Below, piece after piece: positions 9,403-21,009 of a DNA stretch of 64,000 nucleotides (positions are counted from its first letter, which is position 1; every line of letters begins with the position of its first letter). The DNA is taken from the NCBI GenBank assembly GCA_014281115.1, contig JACONQ010000006.1:868001-932000 (forward strand), in the 5' to 3' direction. The notes under the pieces were generated by a model. It saw only the letters and a list, made by a program, of their open reading frames with translations. It had not been told where the DNA came from and searched no databases. Both the position numbers and the translations under genes were made by a program. Source of the stretch: Laburnicola sp. R22_1. Taxonomy: Eukaryota > Ascomycota > Dothideomycetes > Pleosporales > Didymosphaeriaceae.

Positions 9403-11724
9403 CTACCTAGTACGGATCTTCATCGTCGAATTGGATGACTTGCGCAATGCAGCTGCATCATAGAGACATTGGATATCTGCTTTCCACTGCTCGACATCCA
9501 TGCGGTTAATCCTCCTATCATACGTCAACATGCCGTTAACCTCGCCCTCTACATCGGTCGTCTGCGTCCACACGGCTCCCGAACAAGCGTAGTTCCGAAT
9601 CTGGAATTCCACCTCTTTGAAAATCTGATGCGCGCGGACGTTCCAGACCTCCTGTGTAGCGTCGAGCTCGTACGTCCTGTTGACTTCGTCGATTGATCTT
9701 TGCACTTTCCAGGCACTGTTCCCATATCAGCGGATGAACCCAATGAACGCACAAGGACACGCACTGCTCTTCGGATATATTCTGGCCTATGCCACCAAAC
9801 TCGCCCTGGATGGCGATACGACTGTCTTTCTCCGGATCGTAAGGCGAAGAGCCGAGAGAGTACCATGGCGTTCCGCACTGGGGAGAAGAGTAATGGTGGT
9901 TATCCTACCTGCTATTAGCCTACGCAATGCAACTCTGTGCGTGATGAACCTACGTGGAAGTCGCCGGCGCCATGATCGTGCCAGCCACTCACTGAGTCGA
10001 TAAGTCGAGTGGGATCATTCCGACGGACTCGGTCAGTGAGCTCTTGATCAATGCCTGGATTGGACCTTTCCCGAGGCTGACCCCACCCTTCATTATAAAT
10101 CATCTGCAGAATGGTTAACCCGGTTCAAAAATATCACTTTAGGGGAGAGATCTTACCCATACCACAATGCTTGGATAACTCTTGTGTTGTTCAACTAGCC
10201 TATCAAGCTGCAAGTTGAACTCTTCCTGGACGTTGCTGTCAAGCGATGCCTCGATCTTGGGGAATTCAGGGACGCCCCGAATAAAGACTTGAGACGTGGG
10301 TAGAGAAGGCGTATCCTGGATAACTAGGAGCCCAAGCTCATCACATGCCCGATAGAATAGCGCAGGTTCCACTTTGATCTACGCACAGAGTCAGGTGTAA
10401 CGTAGAGATCACGACGGCAGTCTTCTTACGTGCTTCCGCACCATGTTGTATCCCACCTCCTTCAGTGCCTTCAAATCATACACCATGGCTTCGACACTAG
10501 GTGGTGAGTGGAGACCATCCGGCCAATAGCCTTGGTCCAACGTGCCAAACATGAAGATAAAATCGCCGTTGAGCAGTGGCCTCTGGACCCCGTTAACGAC
10601 GCCTTTCGAAATGGTTCGGAATCCAGTATAGCTCTCGACGGTATCGCTTCCTAATTTCACGGTAACATTATACAAAATGGGCGAGTCCGGCGACCACAGT
10701 CGAGGTGAGTCGACTGCGAAGTCGAAAGCAACATTCGCAGGTCCCTTGGACGTAGCTTTGATGTCCTCTGAGTTGGGCTCGTAGATCGTGATTTCGACTT
10801 CTGAGCTCACATTTCCGGTACTGTAGACGGTAACGTTGACTATATCAGGTTAGCAAAGCGTGTTCACGAAAACTGAATAACGTTGCGCACCTGTACCGTC
10901 CGCACCAGCATTGATAACAAGTCGGTCAATGGAGATTGCAGGGGCGGACTCGAGCCACACGGTCTGCCAAATACCACTGCATGGGGTGTAGAAAATGTGC
11001 TCGGGGATGAGTTTTTGCTTTCCAAGCGGAATGTTGCTCGGAGCGAGGTTGGTTGGGTCGAAGACGTAGACGACGCTTGCAAAATGTTTAGATGACGAAG
11101 AAAATTGTTAGGGAGAGAATATTACAGCTCATTTGTCCTGTTTTTGCTCAGTTGATCGGTGATATCCACATTGAAAGACCAGTAGCCTCCAGTGTGCTTT
11201 TTGACCTGATGCCCGTTTACGAAGACGGTGACCTCGTAATCCACAGCGCCGAAATTAAGTAGCACTCGATCGGTCCAGTGCGACGGCACGTCAAAGGTAG
11301 TTCGGTACCAACTGTGAATCGTGAAGTTGCCCATGACACCTAGACCATTGTTAAAGCTGGAGAGCTTGCCGTAGGAGATATATGTACCTGACAATGCACT
11401 CTCTAGACAGAAAGGAACCAGAACTGCATGCTCAAGGTTCTCTCCAAAGGGCGGATTCTCCAACTCTGCATCTCCACCAGTCGCATTTCGATATTGCCAC
11501 AAGCCGTTCAAATTCTTCCACTCCGAACGAGCCATTTGAGGACGGGGATACTCCGGCCAAGGGTTAAGGCCGACCTTTTTTGTCCACGGCGTATCCAACG
11601 GTCCCTCCTTCAATACATATTCGCCGGTTCGGTTGGCTCGGGTCAGCCCTCCATGTTCCTGCAAACCAAAAGCAGGAGACAGCAACAAAGCAAGGACTCC
11701 AATTGAGAGAAGCATATTGATCAA
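9403..11724 (-). CDS. Secreted glycoside hydrolase family 2 (beta-galactosidase-like)
   Basis: A retaining exo-glycosidase of family GH2 that should remove terminal beta-linked sugars outside the cell. Seven exons (11724-11126, 11075-10891, 10839-10430, 10378-10157, 10103-9954, 9904-9765, 9715-9403) with six introns of 49-53 bp give 672 residues in frame. The N-terminus MINMLLSIGVLALLLSPAFG is a clear signal peptide. The sugar-binding jelly-roll follows (HSWYRTTFDV, VDYEVTVFVNG), then the immunoglobulin-like domain and the TIM barrel. The acid/base Glu lies in MIYNEGWGQ, directly after an intron, and the nucleophile Glu in QGEFGG. The C-terminal WTQTTDVEGEVNG motif is typical of fungal members. 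Substrate (galactoside, glucuronide or mannoside) cannot be fixed from sequence. Sites such as NRT and NFT suggest N-glycosylation. Confidence 0.92.
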
Positions 11725-13276
11725 CCACGTCCTAGTTGTATGCTCTGGTGAGAATAAGAATGAGGTCGGGAACCAAGAATCAACCGAGGTGGGACCCCCG
11801 GGAGTTTAAAAGTCGGACAGGAGGGTCACGGTAGAATCGTGACTCATGGCAGGGTCATATGCAAGGTGAGCGCTGTGCCTGCATTTCCCCCAGGCTGGGA
11901 CTAGCGGCAGTGGCTGCATGCGTTTGTTGATCATTTCGGATACCCAGTGCTCCAGTTGGAAGGGGAGCCGGTTGAGTGAAATCGTGTCAGAGATGTTTCC
12001 AAACAAACGCTGTAGGGTAACACCAGCCGCACGATTCAAACGCCCCAGCATCAAGGAAGAGATGGGCGACGGAACTTAGGAATGATCGAGGGGAGGGTCG
12101 AAGATAGGTGGTAGCGCAATAACTGTGTGACTGCATTTTGAAGAGCAAGGAATGCATGATCACCCAAGAGATATGGTACCAAGTTCTTACGAATGTCAGT
12201 TTTGTCAAGGATGGAGCACTACACTGCAGACACATGGCCTCCTGACCAAGCGGGCATTCCATCCCGTTTCTGAGAAACCCGGTATCTTTGACTGGGATTT
12301 CACTACTCCAACCTCGCTTCTAGCCAGAAATCCATGTTCATGACGATATTGCCTGCCGGTAGTCTACTAGATGACATAGTCTTTTAAAGCCAGGCTAGAG
12401 AGAGTGGGTCGTGGGATGTCTGCGAAGCATGCTAGCTCTATAACTACGACTAGACGTGTTTTCTCATCACTCAGCTTCAAAGCCAAGCGCCTCAATCTGA
12501 AATATAAACCACAGCATATGAATGCGTGGCAGCAAGAAGCAACAGGGAGCCTGTAGTGCATTCAATCAGAACGCACCATTGCGATGACACGCTGTGTACC
12601 GGTGACGTATGCGTTGGCAAGCTGGAAACGGTATTACGGATGCAGCCACGGGCAGAAGGCTGGGAACAAGCAGCGGCAAGGCGACGGATGGCGTGAAGCT
12701 TGAGATGCGGTGAGCTACCAGTGCAGTGCAGTGCAGTGCAGCATGAAGCATGCAAGCCCCGCACGGCGCCAAGTTGAGATGCGCTAGTCACACTCGGTAA
12801 GGCACGTGAGCAGCCTGTTCACTTCTACACCTTCTACATACGGTAATAAGCTTGGGCAATGAACTGTCGATCATGAAATAATCTGCGAGTGTTGCATTAT
12901 GGTACGTCATCACGCAATAATGACAAGGGGCACCTGTTAAAGGTAGAGCAATGCCGCATTGAGCCTGATTGAGGGCAGGATACAAGAGGATGCGACCTCT
13001 TGAATTTGTTCCGCGCCTCGCCATGTCTCAGCCCCGTGCCTTCCCCTTGACCGCTTTCGCGGTGCAACGCACTCGCATAGCGTAGAGCTTGAACGCCGAA
13101 GCTCTCCACAGTAAGTGGTACCTTCCTCTTCTAGTCGATCGTAACATTCCGAACAAACAGCCCGGTGAGTGGTTTAGCTCCCTTGGCTATCCCCGCTTGT
13201 CGGACCCCACCAACGAGTGGCACTGGGCATTGCATCCCAGGGAACAAACATAAAATACCCATATGCTAGCCCCAAC
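11725..13276. other. Intergenic, no gene recognised
   Basis: 1.55 kb upstream of the GH2 gene and downstream of the pseudokinase gene. Open frames are short and mutually overlapping. A short GTGCA repeat is at 12721-12740. No tRNA or other RNA gene was recognised by eye. Confidence 0.55.
12721..12740. repeat. GTGCA microsatellite, 4 units
   Basis: Four perfect copies of the 5-bp unit GTGCA. Confidence 0.9.
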
Positions 13277-15358
13277 TCACGGAAGCAACAAACGCGGCTT
13301 GTGCCAGGGCCTGCTCTTCGACGCCATGGCGCTTGATGGACTAGGTGATCTGTCCGACTCCGGCGTCACGGGCGACTTTAAAGACGGCGATACGGGCGAG
13401 ACAGGCAGTACGGGCTTCGCACGCTCATACCTTGTATGTATCGGCATAGGCATCGGCCTCTCTGTGGTAGAAGCCCACACCACGTCGTCGTCAACCTCGG
13501 ATATTCCAGATAGGGACGAGCGGTCCGAGTAAGAGTTAAGGATAGACGATACTCGTACTGTAGAAGAGGTTGGGTGGATGGTGTCGGTGTCAGATGATGT
13601 CGATGTGGTGGACGTGCTCGACATCGAGGAATTGCGGAAAGAAGAGAACGATGACATCCTATCCGAATCTGACCTGGAGGAGGATGCCGCAGGACCTAAA
13701 TCGTCCTTCTGCGCACCACAATGTAGATCGGACAGGAGAGCGCAGTCGAGTAGGATGGCTAAAAGTCGCGTTCGGACCTCCCTTGCACTCGGTCGCATAT
13801 GGGGGTTCCTACTGAGCATAGTCCTGACGAGGTTCAGGATGTGTGGAATTGCACGAAAAGTATGGTCCTCTTGTGCTGACGCAGCGTCTTCTAAAATCTT
13901 CATCCACGTCTCGACCCGATCCCTATTCGCATGGTACGATGAATCTGTCCGCGAGTTCTTCCCTCCCGTATTCACCTTCTGCTTCGAAGATCGATGCTTT
14001 ATGAACTCATGGGGTTTCTTCTTCAGCATGAAGGTTATTATCTCCAAGAACACGCACCCGAGCGAAAATACATCGGCTTGTTCGGTCTCATGTACCCGCG
14101 ACCGTTGACGTACCAGTGGCTGCTTGTCCTTTTTGAAGCCAAAGTTGAAACCAGAGAACTCGTTCGTCGGGGCCTTTGTAAGCTTTTGTCGCGAATTCCT
14201 GCTATTTGAAGAACCTGAGGAGCTCTTGCTTGCCGTTGGAGGCTTCCGCCGTGTGCCAGCAGCAGGCGGGCAAACTATAACATCGGCTTCGAATGAATTT
14301 GTCGGTGCTTGTGTCTCTGCCGCCCCGTAATTGTAGGCATCCATCGGGTCTAGCTTCTTGTCCCTTTGGAATGTTGGTAAGCTTGCAATATCGCTGAACG
14401 CTATGCTATTACGCTCGTCGATGAGTATATTGGAGGGACGGATGGCAGAATGGCAAAAGCCATTCTGGTGAAGCGTTGTGATGGCATCTGTCAAACAAAG
14501 CAGCCAGTTGAGCACGAGTGTTCTCCGTTCCGGCTTCGGGAGCTTCTGATACTGGGGTGGGTTTCGGTGGTCAATAAAGGTCTTTAGGGTATGCTGTCCT
14601 ACAAAGCTGGTCAAAGTATAACCGAATCCTTTCGAAGTGTAGGACGCCCAGACGGGTGCAATGTGATCATGTTCTACCATCTGTGCACTTTCCACATCCA
14701 TGATATATTCTTCTTCGAAGGCGAACGGAGACTCCGAGGTTCCCAGTGCGAACTTCCTCCTAACGTATACTTCATGGGGCCTCTTCGGTAAGTGCACCCG
14801 CGACCATTGTTGGAGGCTGACGGCCGGTGGCAGTCCCATGACGTACTCCAACGGTATCTGTTCTTTCGACGCATAATCGACATGTTTGCCTTGGTCTAGC
14901 ACTCGAAGAAGGTAGGAAAATTGTGTCTGGTAGAAGCGAGCGTTCGCTTGTTCGTCTCGTCTGTTCGTTAGTGCAAGCTGCTCGATGTCTTCCATTGACA
15001 AAGGAAGATCATCATCATCCCAGCTCTTTTCCACTGCAGCAAAGATCCTATCTGCTTCGCCAATCTCGACCAAGACGAGGAATAACCGTTTTGCTTTCTC
15101 CAAGATCCATTCCAGATATGTATCGTTTGTAAGATCTCCAAAGCCCACGGGTCGGTTGAGCCACTCCCGTTCTTTCGGTTGCATCCTGGAGATGACAAAA
15201 TCCTGGTTCACTTTTTCGTCGATCCTTTCCTCGGTCCACCATATTTGCTGTAGAGCGTATTGCGGGGTAACCATCGAGTGTCCCCCATAGCCGTATATTA
15301 GAGCGTTGAGCGCTACAGTTTGATCGTTGACGACGTTGTTGAGCGTCCGCGTCGTCAT
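13277..15358 (-). CDS. Pseudokinase-like protein
   Basis: A 693-residue intronless protein from the first ATG (15358). A protein-kinase fold is apparent: beta-3-like VYVRRKFAL (about 197-205), a helix before LHQNGFCHSAIRPSNILID, a long insert, then VFSLGCVFLEII (DVWSLG-like) and RNPHMRPSAREV, the usual C-lobe ending. The catalytic loop reads CHSAIRPSN (302-310) where active kinases have HRDxKxxN, so the catalytic Asp is missing, and FSDIAS (321-326) replaces the DFG motif. This argues for a pseudokinase acting as a scaffold or allosteric partner. The N-terminal 190 residues are a helical region without a recognised domain. The C-terminal 130 residues are Ser-rich and probably disordered. No partner is suggested by the neighbours. 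Confidence 0.82.
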   Translation of the reverse strand: MTTRTLNNVVNDQTVALNALIYGYGGHSMVTPQYALQQIWWTEERIDEKVNQDFVISRMQPKEREWLNRPVGFGDLTNDTYLEWILEKAKRLFLVLVEIGEADRIFAAVEKSWDDDDLPLSMEDIEQLALTNRRDEQANARFYQTQFSYLLRVLDQGKHVDYASKEQIPLEYVMGLPPAVSLQQWSRVHLPKRPHEVYVRRKFALGTSESPFAFEEEYIMDVESAQMVEHDHIAPVWASYTSKGFGYTLTSFVGQHTLKTFIDHRNPPQYQKLPKPERRTLVLNWLLCLTDAITTLHQNGFCHSAIRPSNILIDERNSIAFSDIASLPTFQRDKKLDPMDAYNYGAAETQAPTNSFEADVIVCPPAAGTRRKPPTASKSSSGSSNSRNSRQKLTKAPTNEFSGFNFGFKKDKQPLVRQRSRVHETEQADVFSLGCVFLEIITFMLKKKPHEFIKHRSSKQKVNTGGKNSRTDSSYHANRDRVETWMKILEDAASAQEDHTFRAIPHILNLVRTMLSRNPHMRPSAREVRTRLLAILLDCALLSDLHCGAQKDDLGPAASSSRSDSDRMSSFSSFRNSSMSSTSTTSTSSDTDTIHPTSSTVRVSSILNSYSDRSSLSGISEVDDDVVWASTTERPMPMPIHTRYERAKPVLPVSPVSPSLKSPVTPESDRSPSPSSAMASKSRPWHKPRLLLP

Positions 15359-16986
15359 CTTTTCGAGATGAGAGAGATTCGGATATGCGCGCGATCTGTT
15401 GCGGTGCGAGTAGGTGATCCTCGTCGATGTCGCGGATTGATGCTCATGTCTGGGGTAGGAGAGGACGTAGGGCACGACGGAAGGGGCTGGAGTAGGGGAA
15501 TGTCAGCGCTGGCAGTTGGACCCGTATAAAGGTCGGCCGTAGCACAGAGCATCCGGGAGGCGTAAATAGTGGCGAGCGGCATGGTATTGGAAGAGGACCT
15601 GCTCCGGCTAGGCGGTATTCCAGCGTCGAATAACCAATCACTGCCCCGAGACGAGAAGGCCAAAATAAATGCGGACCGCTCGCGTGAGATTGGAACCAGG
15701 GCTCCAAATCAGGTCAAGGATGTTAGAGGCATCATAAGGAGCGCAGCGTCTGGAGTGGTAGACCAACGGCAATACGGAATGGTGGCTCCCCGCTTCTCCG
15801 AGTCAGCGCGGCCGGACCAAGACGTCTTGCGCTGACGATTGGCGGCTAAAAGTGTGAGGAGAAATGTTGTGTGCATGCGACTCCAACCTGTCTTCGCGGC
15901 GTTGCACGGCAGATGTGCCAGTCTCATGAGCAAACTCGGCGCCGGTACTACCATGACCCAACCCGATCATCAGTCGAGGAAAACGAGGAAGCTGGGCTAG
16001 GAACTACCATGACCCAACCCGATCATCAGTCGAGGAAAACGAAGAAGCTGGGCTAGGAGGCGGCACGGTGGCCACCTGCGATCGCGCAATACCGCATTTC
16101 TGACGGCTCGTGCGGTGCATACGCTACGGTGCAGGGCCTCCACCAACACGAGACGGGCGTAGGCGAGGCGATATTCACCACACACGGAGCACCGATATCG
16201 CACAATCACGGCATCGGCCCAGCCCAGACCTGAGGCTATTTGGACACGCAAGGCACAGCTCATCTCGCCGTGTGTCTGCGTACCACGTAGCAAGTCTGGC
16301 GGCTCATCCGTGTCCTCGTACAGACCATGGTTTGGTCCCGGTCGAGCTGGCGTCGACGTCACAGAAGGTCGTCGGGCCGCCGTGTATGCTTTCGCCGGAA
16401 GAGTTGGTCGTTCAAGGCAACGGTTGGCGCCACGAAGCTTGGAATGGGCATTGGAAACGTGGAGGACGCATGGCAGCGCTGGCTCGTGCTGGCCTTCGGG
16501 CTCATGGACGGCCCTTTCCGGCAACAATGACCCGTCTGATGAAGCGCGCGGCCGAACGCTCCACCCTCCACCTTTGCTGTGCCTCCGCCAGCAGTACTGG
16601 TACTGCGTGTGAGATATACCCAGGTAGGCTTTACCGGCGACGTCCCTCCACCCTCTACTTCGTCCTTCTCACCCCATCGGATCATGGCACACGCCGAGAC
16701 ACACTGGGCATGAGCCTGGGTCATGAATCATGATGGGTGATGCACAGAGTCCTGTGGGCGAATGGACCTCCTTCGGGACCCGCCTCGCTGGGCTTCGGTA
16801 GCGACTGATCTGCAACTCAAGCCTGGGGTATGATTTCTCTCGTCCGAGCCTGGCTAGCTTGACACCTCACAAGTACTGTACATGCAGTGCGCTCGTCACG
16901 CTCGTTTTCCAACTGCTTCCGACACTGCCACTTCCACCTGACCTCCTTCGGACCGGGGATGCTTCTCCTTGGGTACGTTCTCTCCC
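15359..16986. other. Intergenic with a 56-bp tandem duplication
   Basis: 1.63 kb between two minus-strand genes. The open frames up to 207 codons here lack recognisable motifs and overlap one another on both strands, so I do not call a gene. A 56-bp tandem duplication lies at 15947-16058. Confidence 0.5.
15947..16058. repeat. 56-bp unit tandemly duplicated
   Basis: Two adjacent copies (15947-16002 and 16003-16058) that differ at one base (GAGGAAG versus GAAGAAG). The near identity points to a recent duplication. Confidence 0.93.
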
Positions 16987-17572
16987 TTAATTATTCCCAG
17001 AAATCACAAGAACAAGGTCCTTGCCGGCAGCATTATCCCTCGTCACATCGCCAATGTCCTCTCCGTTCGGCCACAGAATGCTTCCAGCCCCCTCATTCGA
17101 GACCACGACCTTCTGCCCCTTGAACGGTGCGCCATTGATGGCATCAAGGTTGTACCAAATCTGCCGAATTAGCTCACAATAAGCATACCTGGCAGTTGTT
17201 GCCGCATGGGACTTACCCTATCGTCAGCCAGAGCGTATCCGAGGATCTGAAGTGGAGCGCCGTTGTAGAGACCGTTCTCGTCCTTTGATATTTTGATCGC
17301 GACGCCGGTGGTAACTGTGCTATTGTTGATTGTGCCCGTGTGAAGCTCCTCAGCCCAGGCGCCACCTGCCGTGTATCAGCAAAGCAAGGGGTATCAGAGA
17401 GCGTTCGAGTACCTGCGGGGACGGTTTTGCGGTCGCCAATAGTGTTTCCGCTCGAGCTGGGAACAACCCAAAGGTAAAACGGTTCGGGGCTCTGGTTGAC
17501 GACGATGCTGGAGCCTGTCCTGGCAGAGACGGCCCAGCCGAATGCGAAGAGGACGGCGATGGTGGCTTGCAT
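16987..17572 (-). CDS. Secreted BYS1-domain protein
   Basis: Three exons (17572-17413, 17217-17365 read in reverse, 17160-16987; introns 47 and 56 bp) give 160 residues. The N-terminus MQATIAVLFAFGWAVSARTG is a signal peptide. The mature part matches the pattern of the BYS1 / thaumatin-like antigenic family: VVNQSPEPFYLWVV near the start, VPAGGAWAEEL, GVAIKISKDENGLYNGAP, IWYNLDAINGAPF and ILWPNGED. These are small extracellular proteins of dimorphic and plant-associated fungi with unknown biochemical role. The predicted protein has no cysteine at all, whereas I recall a few in relatives. An NNST site may be glycosylated. Its own upstream region is about 510 bp. The family call rests on remembered sequence pattern, so it deserves a profile search. 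Confidence 0.8.
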
Positions 17573-18086
17573 GTTGCCAAAGGCTTGAGCGGGACAAGGG
17601 GAAGTAGTGACTTGTTTGAAAGTCGAACGCTCACTTTATATACCTAGACTCGGTCACACGCGTCTCGAAGGCGTCCACGGTGACGTGCAGAAAGCATCTG
17701 TAATTCTCCCTTCGTACCAAATATGTCGCACGGAAACCCGTCTCTTGATACTCATCTTCCAGACGGGTAAGTAACTACAGGACGCCCAAGGCCTCGTGTT
17801 ACGCAGTAGCAAGGAACCGCAACATCGTCATACAATCGTTTGGAAGCACCCAAACCTACACATTGACACGGGAAACGTGAGACTGGGTAAAGGTGTTTGC
17901 TCGTACCGATAAGTCAACCACAAAAACGTCCTCAACCGGAAAGGAAGACCCAAAACTCTGTATCGTTCATAGGAAAAGACGTCTAGTGCACAATAAACAA
18001 CTCCCTGACATCCCTACTTCATCCCTCCAATCTTAGCGAAAGCCCCAGAAGGTCTGCTCCACAGGCCAATGCCCAAAGATAATTTG
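17573..18086. other. Intergenic
   Basis: 514 bp between two minus-strand genes for extracellular-type proteins. Presumed promoter of the BYS1-domain gene and 3' region of the AA14-like gene. No distinct motif. Confidence 0.55.
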
Positions 18087-18634
18087 CTACGAAAAGATAT
18101 CAGTCTGTGCACCACTCTTCCACCCGCACTTTTCGTTATATCCCGGACTAACGGCCCCCTGCGTCTCGATGTTGTTTCCGCTAAGTTGATTCCAAGCAAT
18201 CATCTGCTTGGCTCCCTTGATGCACTTGGAAGGTTCGTCAGCGCAGTAGACGGGTGGCCGGGCTTTCGCAAGAGGGACAACGGATTTAGCGGCGGTGACG
18301 GTACACTTGTAAGGTTGCATGTATCTGTCCATTGTTAGCATGTTTCCTTCATAGGAAAAGATCGAGAGTAGAAAATATGATCCTACATGTTCGGCTGGCC
18401 GCAACCATCTGGTACCCACAACCACGCACAATGACAACCGCCGTCAGGGCACTTGGGCAAGTCCGGCACCTGGTACGTCGCCAACCTCTTCCATGGCGTA
18501 TGTTGCAATACACTGAACACAACCAAGTTCTCTAACGTCACTTTCCCAATATCACTCTCAGGCCCATGTACAGTGGGGGGCGGAGTTGATAGTAAGAGGG
18601 GACATTTGAGACCGGAATCTGACCATACGCACAT
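18087..18634 (-). CDS. AA14-like oxidase, C-terminal half only
   Basis: Two exons (18634-18388 plus 18387 junction base; 18324-18087) separated by a 62-bp intron encode up to 161 residues. The conserved part runs from [15 protein letters not shown] through [20 protein letters not shown] and VPDGCGQPN to the stop. Downstream are [14 protein letters not shown] and SGAQTDIF. This matches my recollection of the C-terminal half of AA14-type lytic polysaccharide monooxygenases and related secreted fungal proteins. The N-terminal half, with signal peptide and the copper-binding first His, is not found: only about 320 bp remain before the divergent Eaf gene. The ATG at 18634 is simply the first in frame. 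Either the gene is 5' truncated (pseudogene) or an upstream exon escaped me. Activity as an oxidase is unlikely without the missing half. Confidence 0.55.
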
Positions 18635-18953
18635 GTGCGGTGATGAATCAGCGCGAACGCCGAAAGCCTGGCATATTACTGCCACCAAGCGTGCAAAGAA
18701 GGGTCGTGATGGATGTGCAGGTGCAGGGGCCTGGGTTTGCGGGGGCTGTCATTCCGTCCGTTGGCCGCCCACGAATGGCAGCGTCGGGAGGCACTGGAGG
18801 CTGATGCTCGCCTCGCACTGGCCATGCCCAACACTCAATAACCAGCCGCATCATCAAATGTGAATGTGCACTCGATAGACCCCTAGACCTCTCTTCGCGA
18901 GAGCTGCCTTTCTGAACGCACAAGCCGGGCACAGGCGCCAGCACGACGACAGC
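18635..18953. promoter_or_regulatory. Short divergent intergenic region
   Basis: 319 bp between the AA14-like fragment (minus) and Eaf (plus). Expected to contain the Eaf promoter. No signal peptide exon for the oxidase could be identified here on the minus strand. Confidence 0.45.
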
Positions 18954-20526
18954 ATGGCGTCCCCTATGGTCGAGGGCCGTGTCGATCCCCACCGGAAAGC
19001 CCACTTTACACTGCATATCAGCGACGCAATCGCAGACGGCGAGGTGGGAGATTGCACCAGCGTGAAATGTAACGTCCCATGCTCCCTCCTTCGTTCCGTC
19101 CCATGTCCCTTGCGACGCATATGCACGCTGGCTGCTGACCCAACCATGGCCAGACAACCACAAGCCCGCGCAAACCACGTCCAAGCGAAGCGCGACCGTG
19201 ACCTCGACCCCGGCGAACAACTACAGGCTCACGCTCGAGGACGTCAAAGCGGGCAATGACAAAGATGTGTTTGTATTTACGGGCCAGAAGACGGTGCCCA
19301 AGAGGTCGTATGTTCTGCTCTTCGACCCGAGCTCGCAGAAGGCCACTCTAGAACCGCTCTCGGCCACGTACACATTCAACATTGCCTCCAAAAACGGCGC
19401 AGACATGTCCTCCACATACTCGAAGATATACCCTCGCAAGCAGAAAGAGAATGCTCCCAATGATGTAGCAGACGATCTGTTCGACGAGAACACAGGCGAC
19501 AATGCAGACGGCGACCCCGACCCGGGCAACCCCTACGACTTCCGCCATTTCCTCAATACAAACAAGGCAAAGCGTGGCGATGAATCGGAGTACAACTTCG
19601 CTTCGTCCCCAGACTATCGCACAGCTACAGGCTCCGCAATAAACACGCCCCAGTTCACCGCGCGCAAACCACCCGCAGTCCCCACATCGAAACCGAAAGC
19701 AACCCCACAAACGGCACAACCCAAACCGAAGAAGCGGAAATCACCAGAGCCGCAACAGGTGGTGCAGAAGAAAACTGCACCCAAGAAGCAAGCTCCACCG
19801 CCTACAGTGCGCCTGGAGCGTGTCGCGACCGAGCCCTCGAAGCCTGCGCGGAAAGCCGCCGCTCCACCGCCATCCTCAAAGATCAAATCTGCAGAGATCG
19901 TGCACTCTTCAGACGAAGCAGAGGCCGACGCAGAAGGTGAACCGGACAATGTTCCTTCTCCACCAGCCCAGCGCTCCCCGTTCCCACCGCAGCACCATGC
20001 CTCGCCCGAGTCAGATGAGGATGAGGAAATGCAAGACGTGGTCACTGCATCCGGTCTCGAAGCCGAAGAGCCTGCACACTCCTCGAAAAACCGCAATGGC
20101 GCGCTCGCTTCCCTGGGTCTAGGCCCGAACATCGGCTTGGGCTACCTCAACTCACCTTCCAACGGCCCCATATCTCTTGCGAGCGCTGCTGGTAGTGTAG
20201 AAGGCTCACCAGACCCACATCCATTCATACCGAACAAGCGCACAAGGCCCGTGGAAGACGATGGCGTCATTGATTTTGGAGATATTGGGGGCCAAGAGAG
20301 GAGTGATGATGAAGAGGATGCAGATGATGCAGAGGGCGAACCACAGGTGGACGATGTAGATGTGGAGCCCATTAATATCGGGAGTCCCGTGCGGAGAATG
20401 AGTTTGGGTGGCGTGTCATTAGACGCCGAGGCAGATGGCGAGGGAGAGGAAGAGGATCCGTTGGTCAAAGAGATGATGGAGGGCTTAGCGGGTGGCGACA
20501 GCAGTGAAGAGAGTGAGGAAGAGTAA
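18954..20526 (+). CDS. RNA polymerase II elongation factor Eaf (ELL-associated)
   Basis: Two exons (18954-19068 and 19154-20526) around an 85-bp intron give 495 residues. The N-terminal domain has the Eaf pattern: HFTLHISDAIADG, a YRLTLEDV strand and FTGQKTVPKRSYVLLFDP, a stretch that binds the ELL partner and stimulates transcript elongation in the nucleus. Residues after about 150 are low-complexity, with Pro/Lys-rich linkers (PKPKKRKSPEPQQ, a likely nuclear localisation signal), SDEAEADAEGE acidic runs and an acidic end (SSEESEEE), as in other Eaf proteins whose acidic tail activates transcription. The intron interrupts the codon for Tyr in SVKYNHKP. The gene is divergent from the AA14-like fragment and convergent with the Rps0 gene. 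Confidence 0.9.
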
Positions 20527-21009
20527 TAGGTTATAGAGACTTGACTGTAGTTGCAATGTCGCATCGCGCATTAGTATACCCTACTGTACATCGATCATAC
20601 GACTCAGTTTATATGCAATATACTGCCCCGACAATAGACAATATAGATCAAGACTAGGCAATCAGAACAGAGGGCCCTGAACATCACGCTGCTAGCCAAA
20701 TGGAAAGAGGAGACGGCATGCAATGAAGACATGGTATTTCAGGAATGGGCGCCAGCTCAAGAACAACCCGATCTACCAGCACAAGGCTTTCCCTCGTTCC
20801 CCAAAGAGCCCGAGTATCTTTCCCTCATAAGTGCTGGCAATGATACACTTCCTGCATTCCCACGCTCCGCTCTTTTGATGTTTTGATTGGACTTTTGATG
20901 AGTCAGATGCTTAACATTCCCCGGTCCTTGCTCTCACTCCGATATAAGGTATCTGCGAAGACGGGGTATGGAAAGGAAGAGGTATTGCAGGGGATACCCG
21001 GAGTGGTAT
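20527..21009. other. Intergenic between convergent genes
   Basis: 483 bp holding the 3' regions of Eaf and Rps0. Nothing else recognised. Confidence 0.6.

Noticed and set aside
16110..16733. 207-codon open frame on the plus strand
   Set aside because: No recognisable motif, Arg/Ser-biased composition, and a comparable open frame overlaps on the minus strand (15997-16527).
18648..19220. 190-codon minus-strand frame as the missing N-terminal part of the AA14-like gene
   Set aside because: It overlaps the first exon and intron of Eaf, shows no signal peptide or AA14 pattern, and is in part the shadow of Eaf codons.
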